Shown piece by piece: positions 50,552 through 62,179 of a DNA stretch of 64,000 nucleotides. The stretch lies in contig OY987247.1 of the NCBI GenBank assembly GCA_963920765.1, forward strand, positions 558,001 to 622,000, given 5' to 3'. A program made the position numbers and the translations under genes. The first letter of the stretch is position 1. Every line of letters starts with the position of its first letter. The notes under the pieces are model-generated. The model did no database searches, was not told where the DNA came from, and saw only the letters and a program-made list of their open reading frames with translations. The DNA is from Ulota crispa (taxonomy: Eukaryota; Streptophyta; Bryopsida; Orthotrichales; Orthotrichaceae).

Positions 50552-50873
50552 GGGAAAATTTGATGGATATCCCTGAAGTTTGCCATATTTGTATAGATAT
50601 CCTTAGTTTTTCAGAAATTGCACAAGTACCCTTGGATCATAAATTTTAGGCATTTGTTTTGTTAGGCAAGCTACTTCCTTCTTGACCAATGTTAAAGCAA
50701 GGAGTGTAATAGAACAAAAAAGAAGCAACATGAGCATAAGGGGAAAAAAAATGGCATGTATTGTATAACAAATACCTGAAAATGATGGACCAAAAGTATT
50801 TGTGTGATTTTTGAAAAATCAGGAGTATCTATACAAATTTGGCAAACTTTAGAGGTATCCATTAAATTTTCCC
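50552..50873. mobile_element. foldback MITE with 9-bp TSD, copy 3
   Basis: GGGAAAATTTGATGGATATC at the left, inverse at the right. Perfect duplication TACATAGTT at 50543-50551 and 50874-50882. Confidence 0.9.
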
Positions 50874-50882
50874 TACATAGTT

Positions 50883-51664
50883 TTGGGTGTAGCTGATCAT
50901 AAATGCACAAGTATTTGAATAGTGCAATACTAACTGATCAAATTAAATTTCTTGCCTTTACCATGTCCAAGGATAGCCCTCCTTGTTTTACCCCCTAGGG
51001 TTTTGCAAGATTCGCACATGGAAAAACATGTTACAACCTCAACTTCTCACAACCTTCATTTATGCGCACATTTTAGAACGCATATGTCATTGCAAGCATG
51101 AACTTTATATGAAACGTATTTTTTTCTTTAAAATCATGTAAACGTCTTCTTCATGAGATTTTTTCTAAAAAATTGTAAATAAAATAAATAAATACTTGCA
51201 CGTAGTATAAAAATTTCACCTTTAAAAAGCAATGGACTTACAAAAATCAACCTACAAATGGCCAAAACTTATGATATTTATTTTAAAATCATCCAAGTGT
51301 TTGGAATTTAAACTTTCGTCTACAAAATAATATTGTCCAATAATTAACAAAATCTTAATTTGAGTTTTGCTTGCATGGCAATACTTTCTCAAAGTTTTAA
51401 TAGCAAGAAGGTGGGGTTTTGGTCAAGGTCTAGGTCTATCATTTTGCTTCATCCTACTGTTGCTCCCTTAAGATTTTTTTTTTTTTGCATAAAATGTTTA
51501 CTTTAGTATTCTTTTTTGAACTTTAATGGCCCAATAGAATTGGGGTCTTGCGGTGAGGTGGAACTTGCACAAACATGATGTGAAACATAGTGTGAACCCC
51601 CCTAAGCAATTGAAATTACCCACCATCCACCTATTGGAAGTTGTTATGTTTGCACTCTTAGGAG
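50883..51664. other. intergenic, no gene recognised
   Basis: AT-rich spacer without a supported feature. Confidence 0.45.
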
Positions 51665-51965
51665 GTAACTCCTATATTGAATATTGCATTTAGATTGCCT
51701 TACCATGAAGAGTTACCTCATGACTCATTACTTGGCCACTTGGAGGTGCATGCAATTCTTCAAATATTAGGATTTCACATGTTTTACACCTTGAGAGCCG
51801 CTAACTTGTTCTTTGGCAACTTTGGTGTGGTTGCCATGCCTTTTAAAATTTTGATTATTGTAGTAATTATTGATGAAAAATAGTAAGTATTTATATATGT
51901 AGTGTAAAATGTTGAGAAATTAGTGTGGAACAACCTAAACACAATATCCATCCAGTGTAGAGTAA
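51665..51965. mobile_element. dispersed repeat, uninterrupted copy (see 20870)
   Basis: Ordered matches 'acctcatgactcattactt', 'ggccacttggaggtgcat', 'aggatttcacatg', 'gattattg.agtaattattgatg', 'caacctaaacacaatat'. The ends are weakly inverted (ATATTGCATTTAGATTGCC and, from the right, ATATTGTGTTTAGGTTG). Confidence 0.6.
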
Positions 51966-52633
51966 ACATGGGCCCTTACATATATAACTACTGAAACTGT
52001 TTGTAAATTACTGACTGCTGCTGCCTAGGGAGGGATGGGTGAGATTGACAGTGACCTTAACCGAGGTTAGATTAACCATTGGAAATAGGTAGAGTTTAGC
52101 AAAAACATAATTATGTATTATTTTTATGATTTTATACTTAGTTATGTACCAAAATCGTGAAACCCATAGTCTTGAGCTTGCATCCGTGGGCCTATAAATG
52201 GTTAAGAATAAAGAAGTAAAGAAAAAGAGAGAAAATGTAACAAAAGTAAAAGTAAAGTAAAAGTAAAAGTAAAAGAAAAGGTGAATTGTGAATATCAAAA
52301 GGGGAGAGGGAGATGTTTGAATTATATATTTTGTGTGTTAGAAATTGTTCACTTTCCATACTACTAGATATACTAACTGGAAGCTCCTTGAAATCATGGC
52401 ATCATGTTTAGCATTCTATACTGTATGCATTTTTTTATGCGGCATGTAGTGTATGGAGGAGTCATTGGTCTGGCGACTTTCCATGAAATTGTTAATTTGT
52501 GTTAATTCATGCCCTTAATTTTTGGTTTAGCATTAAACTTTGGGCTTCTTTTAAAATCACACTGCTCATGTATTTATATTCACACTTGTTGATTTTATAA
52601 ACACTTGTGCTATCAAATATTCTAAATTTTGCT
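51966..52633. other. spacer with a GTAAAA microsatellite
   Basis: A (GTAAAA)-type run lies at about 52243-52276. No exon with a start codon or signal peptide for the dirigent sequence was found here; the dirigent frame is blocked by a TAA near 52554 with no acceptor AG in between. Confidence 0.5.
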
Positions 52634-53097
52634 ATGCAACGGCACCACCTTGTTGCAATGCCCTACACTTGACCTATTACGCACATGAGAACCATGCGGG
52701 GCCCAATGCAACAATTTTATCAGCGGCAGGCACAGGGCAAGGCAACTTGGCACAGATGGGGTGGGGAACATTCATGGTGCTGGATAATGCACTTAAGGAA
52801 GGCAATGCCACAGATAGTAAGTTGTTAGGCTCCACCACGGGAACAGCGGTGGTGACCACCATTGGCAGACTTGCCACGGGCGGAGTGCAAGTGAACACAC
52901 AACACATCTTCAACAACACGTACATGTATAATGCCTCTAGCCTCACTGTCATTGGCACCATAAGCACACCCACTCTACCATATGAGTGCATCATCCCTAG
53001 CGGCACCGGCTTTTTTTGAGGATATGCCGGTTACGGCACCTTGACTCCCTTGGCTGCCGCTAGTAACCCTCCTATTTATGTTAATCAGTGCTCCTAG
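52634..53097 (+). pseudogene. dirigent protein pseudogene
   Basis: Dirigent proteins are secreted plant proteins that steer coupling of monolignol radicals. The frame reads LTYYAHENHAGPNAT, MGWGTFMVLDNALKEGN, then TYMYNASSLTVIGT and IIPSGTGFF, in family order (Y.H......A..., G.G...V.D..L.., YN.S.L...G, GGTG.F...G). An in-frame TGA at 53017-53019 stands where the family has Arg in GTG.FR.A.GY; a C-to-T change of CGA would give it. The frame continues after it as GYAGYGTL...VNQCS to TAG 53095-53097. At the 5' side there is no usable ATG in frame; ATG 52634 would need a frameshift before LTYYAH, and no signal peptide is seen. So at least two lesions. Readthrough or an unseen first exon cannot be excluded. 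Confidence 0.8.
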
Positions 53098-53597
53098 AAA
53101 ATGTAACCGGCACGCAAGGAATAGAAACCATAATCTCTATAGTGTGCTTATCTTTCAAAAGCTTTACATAGATCAAATTTCTTGTTGCTTTTTTTCTTTC
53201 TCTTTTATAGACATGAAAGTTTGATGAATTGCAAGGTATTTTGAGATTCATGTTGCAAAAGTGAGTTTTACGGCTTGTAATTTTTAATTTGTGATCAATT
53301 TTTTTATTTCAAATTGAAAAAATTATACAAATTTTTGAGGTATGGAATAAGATTGTGCATAAAACATTTTAAGTATGCATAGGAATCTTTTTTTTGTTTG
53401 ACATGAAATTGTTTGCTTTGATGATCATTTTCCATGAACGATTCAAATGGCGTTGAAACTAATTCTATATGCACAAACAATCACATGAAAAATGGCCATG
53501 ATTTTTTGTTTACACAGTGAATATTTAAACTCAATTCAACCTAACAACTGAGATTTTGAAATGAAGGGTAAAATTTCATTAGTGGACTCCTTGTTAA
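53098..53597. other. spacer, no gene recognised
   Basis: AT-rich sequence after the dirigent pseudogene. Confidence 0.45.
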
Positions 53598-53605
53598 TAA
53601 ATCTA

Positions 53606-54000
53606 GGGAACTACTAATATGACACCCTAAATTGCTAACAGGACGCTTTCTGTGAGCATGAAATGTGATTTTTAATTTTGATTTTTTTATTGAATCAAAA
53701 GATTTGTTTCACCTTTATCATTTTAGTGCTATACTAAAAAAAATGGTGTATTTAAATTTGAAACTAAAAATATAGGACTTTTGAGTTACTTAAAGCAAAA
53801 ACAAATCCAAAAATAGTACTAGGGAAATAATATTTCAACAAAAATTTGTATTTGTCATGTTTTCTTTCAAGGAGATGGTAATGCCGTGATTGAATGAATG
53901 ATGGACCACTTGAATAAATCAAAGTCAGCATCATAAATCACATTTCATGCTCACACGGGGCGTCTTGTTAGCAGTTTAGGATGTTGTGTTAGCAATTCCC
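53606..54000. mobile_element. hAT-like MITE (8-bp TSD), copy 3
   Basis: GGGAACTACTAATATGACAC at the left; inverse GTTAGCAATTCCC at the right. Perfect TAAATCTA at 53598-53605 and 54001-54008. Confidence 0.9.
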
Positions 54001-54147
54001 TAAATCTATTAAGAAGAGACTAATAAAACCACTTTTGGCACAGTTTATAAAACACCATAGCAATACTATGTTTGACAAGCTTTAAGGTTTATCTATCTAT
54101 ATTTTAAGCCTTGATGATGTGCCTATCTATCATGTGATTTAATTCTT

Positions 54148-54468
54148 GGAGAAATTTTATGGATACCCCTTAAGTTTGTCATATTTGTATAGATACCCTT
54201 GGTTTTTTAGAAATTGCACAAGTACCCTTGGACCATAATTTGCAAGCATCTGATTTATTATGTACACTCCTTCCTTCATCACCAATGTTAGAGCAAGGAG
54301 TGCAATAGAATGGAAAAGAAGCAGTGTGCGCACAAGGGAGAAAGAAGTGGTATGCACAATAGAACAAACGCCTCAAACTATGGTCCAAGTGTATTTGTGC
54401 AATTTCTGAAAAAACAAGGGTATTTTTACAAATATGACAAAGTCTAGGGCGGGCCATAAAATTTTCCC
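54148..54468. mobile_element. foldback MITE with 9-bp TSD, copy 4
   Basis: 'gaaattttatggatacccct' at the left, inverse at the right. Flanks TTAATTCTT and TTAATTTTT differ by one base. The minus frame 54179-54652 is an artefact of this element. Confidence 0.8.
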
Positions 54469-54615
54469 TTAATTTTTTATCAACACCATAAGTTCTATTA
54501 GAAAAGGAGAGGGGAGAGAGGAAAAAGCTTTCAAAAGGAGGGTAGAAATCATTGCAATTTTTTTCAAAATTCTCTATTATAAAATATTGGGTGTCAAATA
54601 TTGGTTGTAATTCAA

Positions 54616-54641
54616 GGGAGGGGGGGGGGGGCGGGGGACGG
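54616..54641 (+). other. G-run, potential G-quadruplex
   Basis: GGGAG followed by more than ten G, then CGGGGG: four or more G-tracts in 26 bp, unique in this AT-rich window. It could fold as a G-quadruplex; length may be affected by sequencing or assembly. Confidence 0.5.
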
Positions 54642-55011
54642 TGAAAGGCCACCTAAATAATCAGAAGAAGAAATGAAGAAAGACATAGAGAGATCGTTGA
54701 ATGCGTGCAAGGTTTACTTGTATTGTTATCAATAATCTTAATTCTCAAATGACATTTCAATTTCAAATGGTTCTTTGTGTTTATCTCTCTAAACCCTAGG
54801 GTTGTTGTTTTTTAAGTATCAGTTCCTAAACCCAAAGCTGGTCTCTCCCCTATCTAAGAGCCATAGCAAGCCTTTTGTTTACTCTAAGCCTTGTTTACTC
54901 TAAGCCCTCTCTCCCTTGCTATTGCCATGTGATCATTTGCAGTTGTTCTTGCTTGCCCTTCTTGATTTACATAGTGCAACATCAAACCGTATACTTGACA
55001 AACTAGGATAT

Positions 55012-55162
55012 CACTACAAGAAATTGTGTCCTAATTGACATCTCCAAATTGACTAAATGTGTCCATAATGACAAAAAGATTGTCAAATTGGACAATTTTT
55101 GTAGATTTGGCTATGTTGATTTGGACATATTTTTGTCATTTTGGATAGTTTCCCTTGTAGTG
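55012..55162. mobile_element. CACTA-type (En/Spm-like) MITE
   Basis: CACTACAAGAAATTGTG at the left and (inverted) CACTACAAGGGAAACTATCC at the right, with internal inverted phrases ('tccaaattgac', 'gtcaaattggaca'). CACTACAAGAAA is the canonical end of plant CACTA elements. A clear 3-bp duplication is not visible. Confidence 0.75.
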
Positions 55163-55285
55163 GTACTAATTAGTTTGACATATTGATGCTTTTTAATCAT
55201 GTTACTTGTTTCTTATGGAACAAATTTTGCTGTCGGTGAGTGAAACAGAGCGTTCTTACAGGTTTGTGGATCAAATTGAGGTAGA

Positions 55286-55471
55286 ATGGGGCTCCCTACG
55301 TATCAGATTCTAAACATTCTTGGAGAGCTTGAACTGTCGTTGGAGCCACAATTGCAAAAGTACATGCGTGACAACACCAAGGCCATGATCAGCACCGGTG
55401 TTGACATCATGGATAATTCTGATGCTTATATCCTTATCGCGGACATGCCCAGTCTCAAGTTGGCCAAATAA
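55286..55471 (+). pseudogene. small heat-shock protein (HSP20) N-terminal fragment
   Basis: 61 codons ending GVDIMDNSDAYILIADMPSL-KLAK-stop. This matches the start of the alpha-crystallin domain of plant small heat-shock proteins (VDI.E..DAY.L..DMPGL.K.DVKV). The rest of the domain, about 80 residues with the GVL motif, is missing: the frame ends where the direct repeat begins. The frame opens just after an AG (TTACAG at 55261), so it could be an exon fragment. The preceding residues do not show which compartment the parent acts in. Most likely a captured or broken gene piece. Confidence 0.65.
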
Positions 55472-55569
55472 AGACATAGAGAGACCACTCAGTGCGTGCA
55501 AGGTGTACTTGTATTTTAATAACAATAATCTTAATTCTCAAATGACATTTCAATTTCAAATGGTTCTTT

Positions 55570-56162
55570 TTTTATCCGACTTATTTTCCAAATAAATTGA
55601 AAAAATTATGTAAGACTTGACAAGCAAGAAGGACTATTAAGAATTTTTTGAGGCTATGCAATTTTGTGAAAGTTCAAAATTGTTGTCATTAAACAATGGC
55701 GGATTAAAAGACAAATAGAGAAAACCAAAACAATTAGTAATGGTCTAACATATGAGGATGAAAAATTTAATAGAGTTGTCGAAATTGTATGTGTCAGTAT
55801 TCTACTTTGTCAAATTAGTAAATTCATGCAAAAATTTGCAACAGTAACTTCAAACTAAATTATATTCAAGAACATAATAACAGCAATGGATACTTTTATT
55901 TAATACTTTGATTTCAACAAAAATCTAACATAACAATTGCGCACAGAACCAATAGACAATTATAAATAGACATGTAAGTAAAAATGTTAGAATCAACTTT
56001 GGAGGGTAACAAAAAAGTTTAAATTAATCATGTAGTGTAACAAACTTGTTTTTATATTGAAAATTACAAAGTACTCTAAATAGAATTTCACTACTTCATT
56101 AAAATATAAAATAAAATTGAAAGTTAAAATTACAAAGGCAAGTTGCCATAGTTTCAAAGACC
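55570..56162. other. intergenic, no gene recognised
   Basis: AT-rich spacer without supported features. Confidence 0.45.
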
Positions 56163-56411
56163 TTAACCCCCGAGCGCCCCACAGCCTCAAATATTGCCTC
56201 TCACGGTTGAAAAAGTTCCATGTTTGATTGTTATAATCTTTTCATCAATAAAGACAAATCATGTGTCCTTTTTTCCTATACTTCTTGGCCTATGTCCCCT
56301 ACCAATCCATCCGGCTGGATTTTATGGATCTCGTTTGTCATGACATATTAGTTGAATTCAATGTGATTAGGTTTGCATTTTGGTGAATATGGCTTGGGAG
56401 CTCAAGGGTAA
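56163..56411. mobile_element. short TTAA piggyBac-like MITE
   Basis: TTAA 56163-56166, then CCCCCGAGCGCCCC; right end GGGAGCTCAAGGG followed by TAAT. The ends resemble those of 18637-18872 (GCGCCCC / GCTCAGGGG). Confidence 0.55.
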
Positions 56412-56427
56412 TCAACAACACTCTCTC

Positions 56428-57337
56428 TTAACCCTTTAGAGACCACCAAACCATATTTTGGTTCGGGAGAGTGGTTTTTGGCTTATAGAGTAAAATTGTT
56501 CAACAATTTAGAAATTGGTCTTGCAGAACGCTTGTGCTCACAAGAATTTAGCATCCAACCCAAGAAACAAAAATGGAATCGGATATGTGAGTTGATAAAT
56601 AATGGTGTTTATACATCATTGCCTCAAAATACGTATTTATATTTGGTCAAAGATGGATCAAAGCAACTACACAATACATGAAACATCCAAGAATGTCACA
56701 TTTCAATTGCACAATTTTAAACAAATTCAGATTGCTTAAGGAATACGCTTGTATTGTTTCTCTATATGGTAGTAGTACAATTGTAGTATTTGAGAATCCA
56801 TCAAAATGATACTATCATTTTATTTAAAAAAATTCATCCTACATTTAAGGCCAATTCTTGATTGTTTTCACCAATCGGATTTTCCATAACAATTATCAAA
56901 TTTCTTGTAGAACCATTTTAGGGTAGCAAAGAAAGTGGGATTTTTGACCCTTTTTGTGCACTTAGCTACACCTTGTGATTGCTATTTTTGTCTATTTTGT
57001 GTGAAACTAGTCTTGTTGGAAAGGTGAGAAATCTTGCTTTCTAGAAATGTAAGGCTCTTCTCAACCAAAGCTTGCATGAAGCATTAACATTCAAAACCAC
57101 ACAAGCATGAAAAACTAAAGATTTTCCATATAAGGCTCACTCGATCATTATAATATTTCACCTCCAACGATAGATCTAATTGAAATTTTGATACATTACA
57201 ACAAACAAGGTGTCCTTCACATTTGTACGGTTGGATTATTCAAATTGGGTCCTTATTTGAATCAAATGCACATCTAATTTTATTGCCACAATTTCTAGTG
57301 AATTTTGGGAAAATGTGTGTGATCCTTAAAGGGTTAA
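56428..57337. mobile_element. TTAA piggyBac-like MITE, ~910 bp
   Basis: TTAA at 56428-56431 and 57334-57337; ends CCCTTTAGAGACC and (inverted) CCCTTTAAGGATC. The interior is not that of the 935-bp family. The plus frame 56478-56681 lies inside and is not like a transposase. Confidence 0.7.
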
Positions 57338-57556
57338 ATCTCTTGTAAAACTGGAATTTCAAGTCAAGGGAAATCTTCCACTTACACATTCAATATCCCA
57401 AAATATGATTAGCCTTAATTTCACTTGCCAATCTATTGAAGATTGTTTTAGTAAACATGTCTTTGTCTTGTCCACCTCCAACATGTTCCTTTGATTCAGT
57501 TCTCACGTCTTCTACAGTACGTGGGTCAAAGTCTAATCGACTTTTGTTAGGGTAAA

Positions 57557-57783
57557 TATATTAGAAGAAAAACATGCCATAAATGACTTCCATAAATTGT
57601 CACAACTAGGTCACAATAACTGTCTTACAACTCCACAAACAACTGCACAATAATTGCACGACTAGATTGTAGTTGTGCAAATGTTGTGCAGTTGTTTTGC
57701 AATTGTTTATGCAATTGTAAGGCAGTTATTGTGACTTAGTCATGGCAATTTGTGGCAATTATTTATCCCTATTTTTCTTCTAG
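57557..57783. mobile_element. CACTA-like foldback MITE
   Basis: The right end, inverted, reads CACTAGAAGAAAAATAGGG; the left end is TATTAGAAGAAAAACATGCC. The interior arms are 'gtcacaataactg' / 'cagttattgtgac' and 'caactgcacaa' / 'ttgtgcagttg'. Confidence 0.6.
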
Positions 57784-57787
57784 TGAT

Positions 57788-57935
57788 ATACAACACGAAT
57801 TTTGATTAATGTGGAGTTGTACAATACTTTATATATGGAGTTTATCTAGAGTCTAGACCAATGCAATGTCCAAATATCAATACTCCATACTGTATATAAC
57901 ACACAACTGCACATTGAACAAAATTCACGTTATAC
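57788..57935. repeat. foldback element, ~148 bp
   Basis: 'aacacgaattttgatt' at the left and 'aacaaaattcacgtt' at the right, with 'gtggagttgt' / 'acaactgcac' and a central 'tatatatggagt' / 'actccatactgtata' stem. It abuts the CACTA-like element. Confidence 0.5.
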
Positions 57936-59423
57936 TTTTTTTTATTCAATTAATTTGACTTGCCTTGGAGAAGCCACATATACTCCACATAGGATTCCAT
58001 TTTCTTTTGGATCATTTCCTTTAACAAATAAGCTCTTAATTGAGGTACATTAACCTTTACAGGTTTGTGCATCCAAAAAGTGAATGTGCCTTGGTCAACC
58101 CTGATTGTAACTTTCAAAATATCAATTTTTTGTACATGGTTCAAACTAAGAAAATGAAACTTGACAAATTTATTTCCTATCTTGTTTTTTTTTTTGAAAA
58201 ATGTCAAAAATTGAAAGAGTTGTTACCATTAAAAGCTCCAAGTATTAAAATCCAAATAACACAATATGGTGTGTTTTTCAATCATGTTTTCTACTCTTTA
58301 AATGCATTTAAACTTAAACTACAAAATTACATTTCTCATTTTACCATTCATTCATGGTAGAAGTTACAAATTTTTTTAATATATATTCTAATTAATATGA
58401 TTTAATTTCCTCATTTAACTTTAAAAATCACAACAATTCAAAATTTTCATCAATATTATCAAAATAAATAACATAAATAGAAAATGAACATGTCTTCTAA
58501 CAAAAAAACATCAAAATTTTAATGAAATATATGGATAAATTTGGTTTGATGGTCAGATTTGACTTTAAATTCTTTGTTGTGGCTATTTTGGGTGTAAAAG
58601 ATAAAATAACAAGTTGAAATTTTTTCACACTAATCTTTAATGTAGCTTGTACCTCTTGGAAAAAATTCAAGTACCTTGGATTATTTTTGCTATTTTAACA
58701 TATTTATGTTCATTTTCTGAAAAGAAATTGATAACAATTGCAAATTTTCATGAAACAAATTGAAATTTCTCATGTAGTGATATATGATTCATTGCTTCAA
58801 GCAATAATATATATATATTTTTTAACACACTTTAAAAGGCAAAATTGAGCTTAGACCTGAAGTTTGACCATTTCAAAATGGAGCAAGTTCTTTATGGGTT
58901 AAGCGGGTACTTGTAGATCTTTGCATCAATGCCAATGTTTTTATGTCCATGTGAAAACTATTTGATGTTTATCATCAGTCACAAATACAATCATTTTTGT
59001 CTCATGTGCGCTTATATCCATGATCCATATAGGAAACTTTTGCTTGGCTTTTACAGTCGGATACAATAATCTTGCAAGAGGCATGTTTGAACCTTTCAAT
59101 TTCTTTTGTAAAATGTGAAGTATAATCGGTATACTTTGGTAAGATAAACTATCATTGCATCTTTTATGGAATCCCAAATCAATGATCAGCTTAAAAAGCA
59201 AAACTTCATTTGTAGTGAATTTTTTAAGTGAATTTTCATGGTTTCACATGACATTTTATTAAAAAAAAAATGGTAATGAATTTCTTAGAATTGATTAAGA
59301 AGGTATGTTAAGAACATCCATACACACGTTTTCTCTTCACCAAGCATCTCCAAAAAAGTTTCATAGGTCTTTCTATAAAGATTTCAGTGTTTGAGGAACA
59401 ATGCCGTAAAAATTGATGTTTCT
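57936..59423. other. intergenic, no gene recognised
   Basis: AT-rich, with mirror-image frames at 57950-58360 but no motif. 'ctttatggg' followed by TTAA at 58899-58902 looks like a right end of a TTAA element; no left partner found. Confidence 0.45.
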
Positions 59424-60355
59424 TTAACCCCTAAAGGACCATTGTCCCTTTGGGGGACAAGTTGGACTTCAGGCATGTACCTACAACTAAACTACTTTGT
59501 GTGATTTCTTGAAACTTTTACTGAAGGTGGGGAATTCAAAAATCTATGTGGACATCTAATTTTTCTTTCATTCTGACATTTGATGAAGAAGTTATGCATG
59601 AAATTATGAAAATTTGGGGAAGATTGCCCGCTTGGGCAGCTCAAAAACTACTTAAAAAATTAGATTTTTTTAAAATTAAAAATTGAAATTGGCTCTTTAG
59701 CACTTTTTATAGGTGAAAAGCTTTGAATGAGCCAATTCCAATCAATGACATGAAAGTTATGAGGTGTTTTTGTTTGCGGGCAGTTATGGATTCTCTACTC
59801 TAAAATAAACTTTGAAGTCCTTTATTTTACTCAATTTATTTTGAAAAAAAAAGTAAAACCATAGGAAGTAGATTGCTTATCACAACATTATAACTGTTAG
59901 GATTTGCATTTTTCATTTCAATAATTAAATTCTTTACAATTTAGTGTTTTGAATCATTCTCTACTTCTTTTACTTACTGATTTTTCCCATGTGTTGTATA
60001 ATTCCAATTGATTTGAAAATTCTCCCACACATACCTAGCTTGATCTCCTACATGGAAAAAATAAGTGCAACTTTGGGTAGAGCAATTTTTTTGTTATAAG
60101 AGTGGTCAAAGGCTTCTGAAATTTTTGGGCAACATGGAAAAAACTTTTTTTTTCACTTTAGATGTATACATCTCACTCCTCTCCCTCTAGAATGAGCTGA
60201 TTTTTTTTCCATAAGTACCTCTTCTAGTTTGGGGCAAGGTCCTACTATTAGATTTCCCAAAATCAAAACATAAAATCTCTTTTTACTAAACCTCCTAAAA
60301 GTGGCAATTGTTAGTGATTTTCACAAAGAAAAGGGTGTGGTCCTTTAGAGGTTAA
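59424..60355 (+). mobile_element. TTAA piggyBac-like MITE, ~935-bp family, complete
   Basis: TTAA at 59424-59427 and 60352-60355; ends CCCCTAAAGGACCATTG and (inverted) CCTCTAAAGGACCAC. 932 bp, collinear with 9748-10682. This is the best-preserved copy for defining the family. No long frame. Confidence 0.9.
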
Positions 60356-60626
60356 TATTACTAGATTTTTCTATTTGCCCCTCACATGGCATCTAACTTT
60401 GTACATTTGAGCATGCAAATACAATTATTTTGCCAAAATCTAATTAACTTTATAAAGACATGTATTGTATAAAATTCAAGCATTGTCCTTCAGACATTGA
60501 AATCTCTATACATAGAAAGAATTGTGAAACTTTTTTGGAGATGATTGGTGAAGAGAAGACGTGTGTATGGATGTTTTCAACATATCTCCTTAATCGATTC
60601 TTAGAAATTCATCACCTTTTTTTTTA

Positions 60627-60939
60627 GGGAAAATTTCATGGATACCCCTGAAGTTTGCAATACCTTCATAGGTACCCTTGCTTTTTCAGAAATTTCACAG
60701 ATACTTTTGGACCAAAATTTTTAAGCATTTTTTTTGTTGTGCATGTCACTTCCCTTCTCTTTTTGTACACACACTACTTCTTTCTTGTTCTGTGTGCACA
60801 CAAAGGAAAAAGGAAAGTGACATGCACAACAAAAAAAATCTTGAAAATTTTGGTCCAAATTTATCTGTGAAATTTCTGAAAAAGCAAGGGTATCTATGAA
60901 GTTATTGCAAATTTCAGGGGTATTCATGAAATTTACCCC
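60627..60939. mobile_element. foldback MITE with 9-bp TSD, copy 5
   Basis: GGGAAAATTTCATGGATACC at the left, inverse at the right; inserted in a T-run, so the 9-bp duplication (TTTTTTTTA-like) is approximate. Mirror frames at 60655-60969 come from the palindrome. Confidence 0.8.
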
Positions 60940-61050
60940 TTTTTTTAATATTATGCCCTGTAAAGCCATGAAAAATCACTTAAAAAATTCACCACAAATG
61001 AAATTTTACTTATTTGAAATTGATATTTGATATGCTTTGATTGGGATTGC

Positions 61051-61130
61051 TTAACCCTTTAACAACCGCGCAACCATCAGATGGTTGATTTGCACTATAT
61101 TTTACATACATGCGGTAGTTAAAGGGTTAA
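61051..61130. mobile_element. 80-bp minimal TTAA element
   Basis: TTAA, CCCTTTAACAACCGC, about 40 bp, then the inverse of CCCTTTAACTACCGC, TTAA (61127-61130). Within it CAACCATC / GATGGTTG forms a second hairpin. It is the smallest element of this type in the window. Confidence 0.8.
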
Positions 61131-62179
61131 GGATGCAATGTTGCTAACCAAAATATACCAATTATACCCCCATATTTTACAAATAAAAAAATAAATAATA
61201 CAAATAGGCCAATTGTAAGGTCATTGTACCCAACTATACGTATACATCAAATTAAGTTTCATGAAATCATCCAAATATTTAAGGGCTTTGTTCATAGAAT
61301 TTTCAAAAAAAGTATTACCAAAATATCTTAAATTTAGTTACAAACATGCTTTTGTGTGCCAAAGAGAATCTAGCTCCAAAGCCTTACAATTGTCTCAACC
61401 CTTATCATTTTGAAAAGAGGTCTTTGGGTGTGTGTGCCACTTTTGGTAATAGAAAATCTATCATTGAGGAATTACAAAAACAATTGCACAAAAAAGTGGT
61501 TAAATGTATTGATAATAAAATATGCAAAATCTACTAATGGTATAAAAAAAAACCTTCCTTGTATACTTGACAACTTCTATCTCTTTATTTTAAAATTTAA
61601 AATTTTTTCCATAAAAATGATATTTTTTGTATCCAAATTCAACAAGTAAAATGAAGCTTCCTTAATCTAATTTAACTTACAATTTCAAAATCTGAAGTTC
61701 CCAAACTTAGAATGTTATACTGCAATTTTGAAAATTTGCCCTAAAACCAAGCGCTACTAATTTTCCAATTATAATACAAAATTTGAGTTACAATAAAATG
61801 CTCTACAGTACATTATACACCTATGGTGATTTTTCAAGAAAATCAAACTCATAGTGTGTTTAACATGAGTTTTATTCACGATTTTTTTTTAATATTCACA
61901 ATAATTTTGAAATGTCACAAAGAAATTTGAAAATTAATTTTACGCCTCATAGGAGATGGAGACACATGTTTTAGTATCTAAAAAATAAAATAATTTAAGG
62001 TAGTGTGCTTGAATTGTGACCCTCTCTTGTAAACTATTTCTATAATTAGTTCAAGACTAGATATGAAGTGGTCATATGTTAGACCTTTTTAGTTAGTAAG
62101 TAGATAGAAAAAAAGGTGTATATATTCTATTGTAAGAGCCAATCATACTCCTTGATTTCATCTTATTTCTTTACAAGTT
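61131..62179. other. intergenic, with one isolated MITE end
   Basis: AT-rich. AAGGTAGTGTGCTTGAATTG at 61996 matches the left end of the 8875 element, but no right end follows. Confidence 0.45.

Larger units (their letters stand above)
54678..55569 (+). repeat. ~100-bp direct repeats flanking the sHSP fragment
   Basis: 54678-54777 and 55465-55569 share AAGACATAGAGAGA, 'gcgtgcaaggt.tacttgtat' and 'cttaattctcaaatgacatt' through 'caaatggttctt'. About 790 bp apart, they enclose a CACTA-type MITE and the heat-shock fragment. The second copy starts at the point where the heat-shock frame stops. Confidence 0.75.

Noticed and set aside
60655..60969. Frames with mirrored peptides in the foldback copy
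   Set aside because: Generated by the palindrome; the same false frames recur in the copies at 14013, 36762, 50552 and 54148.
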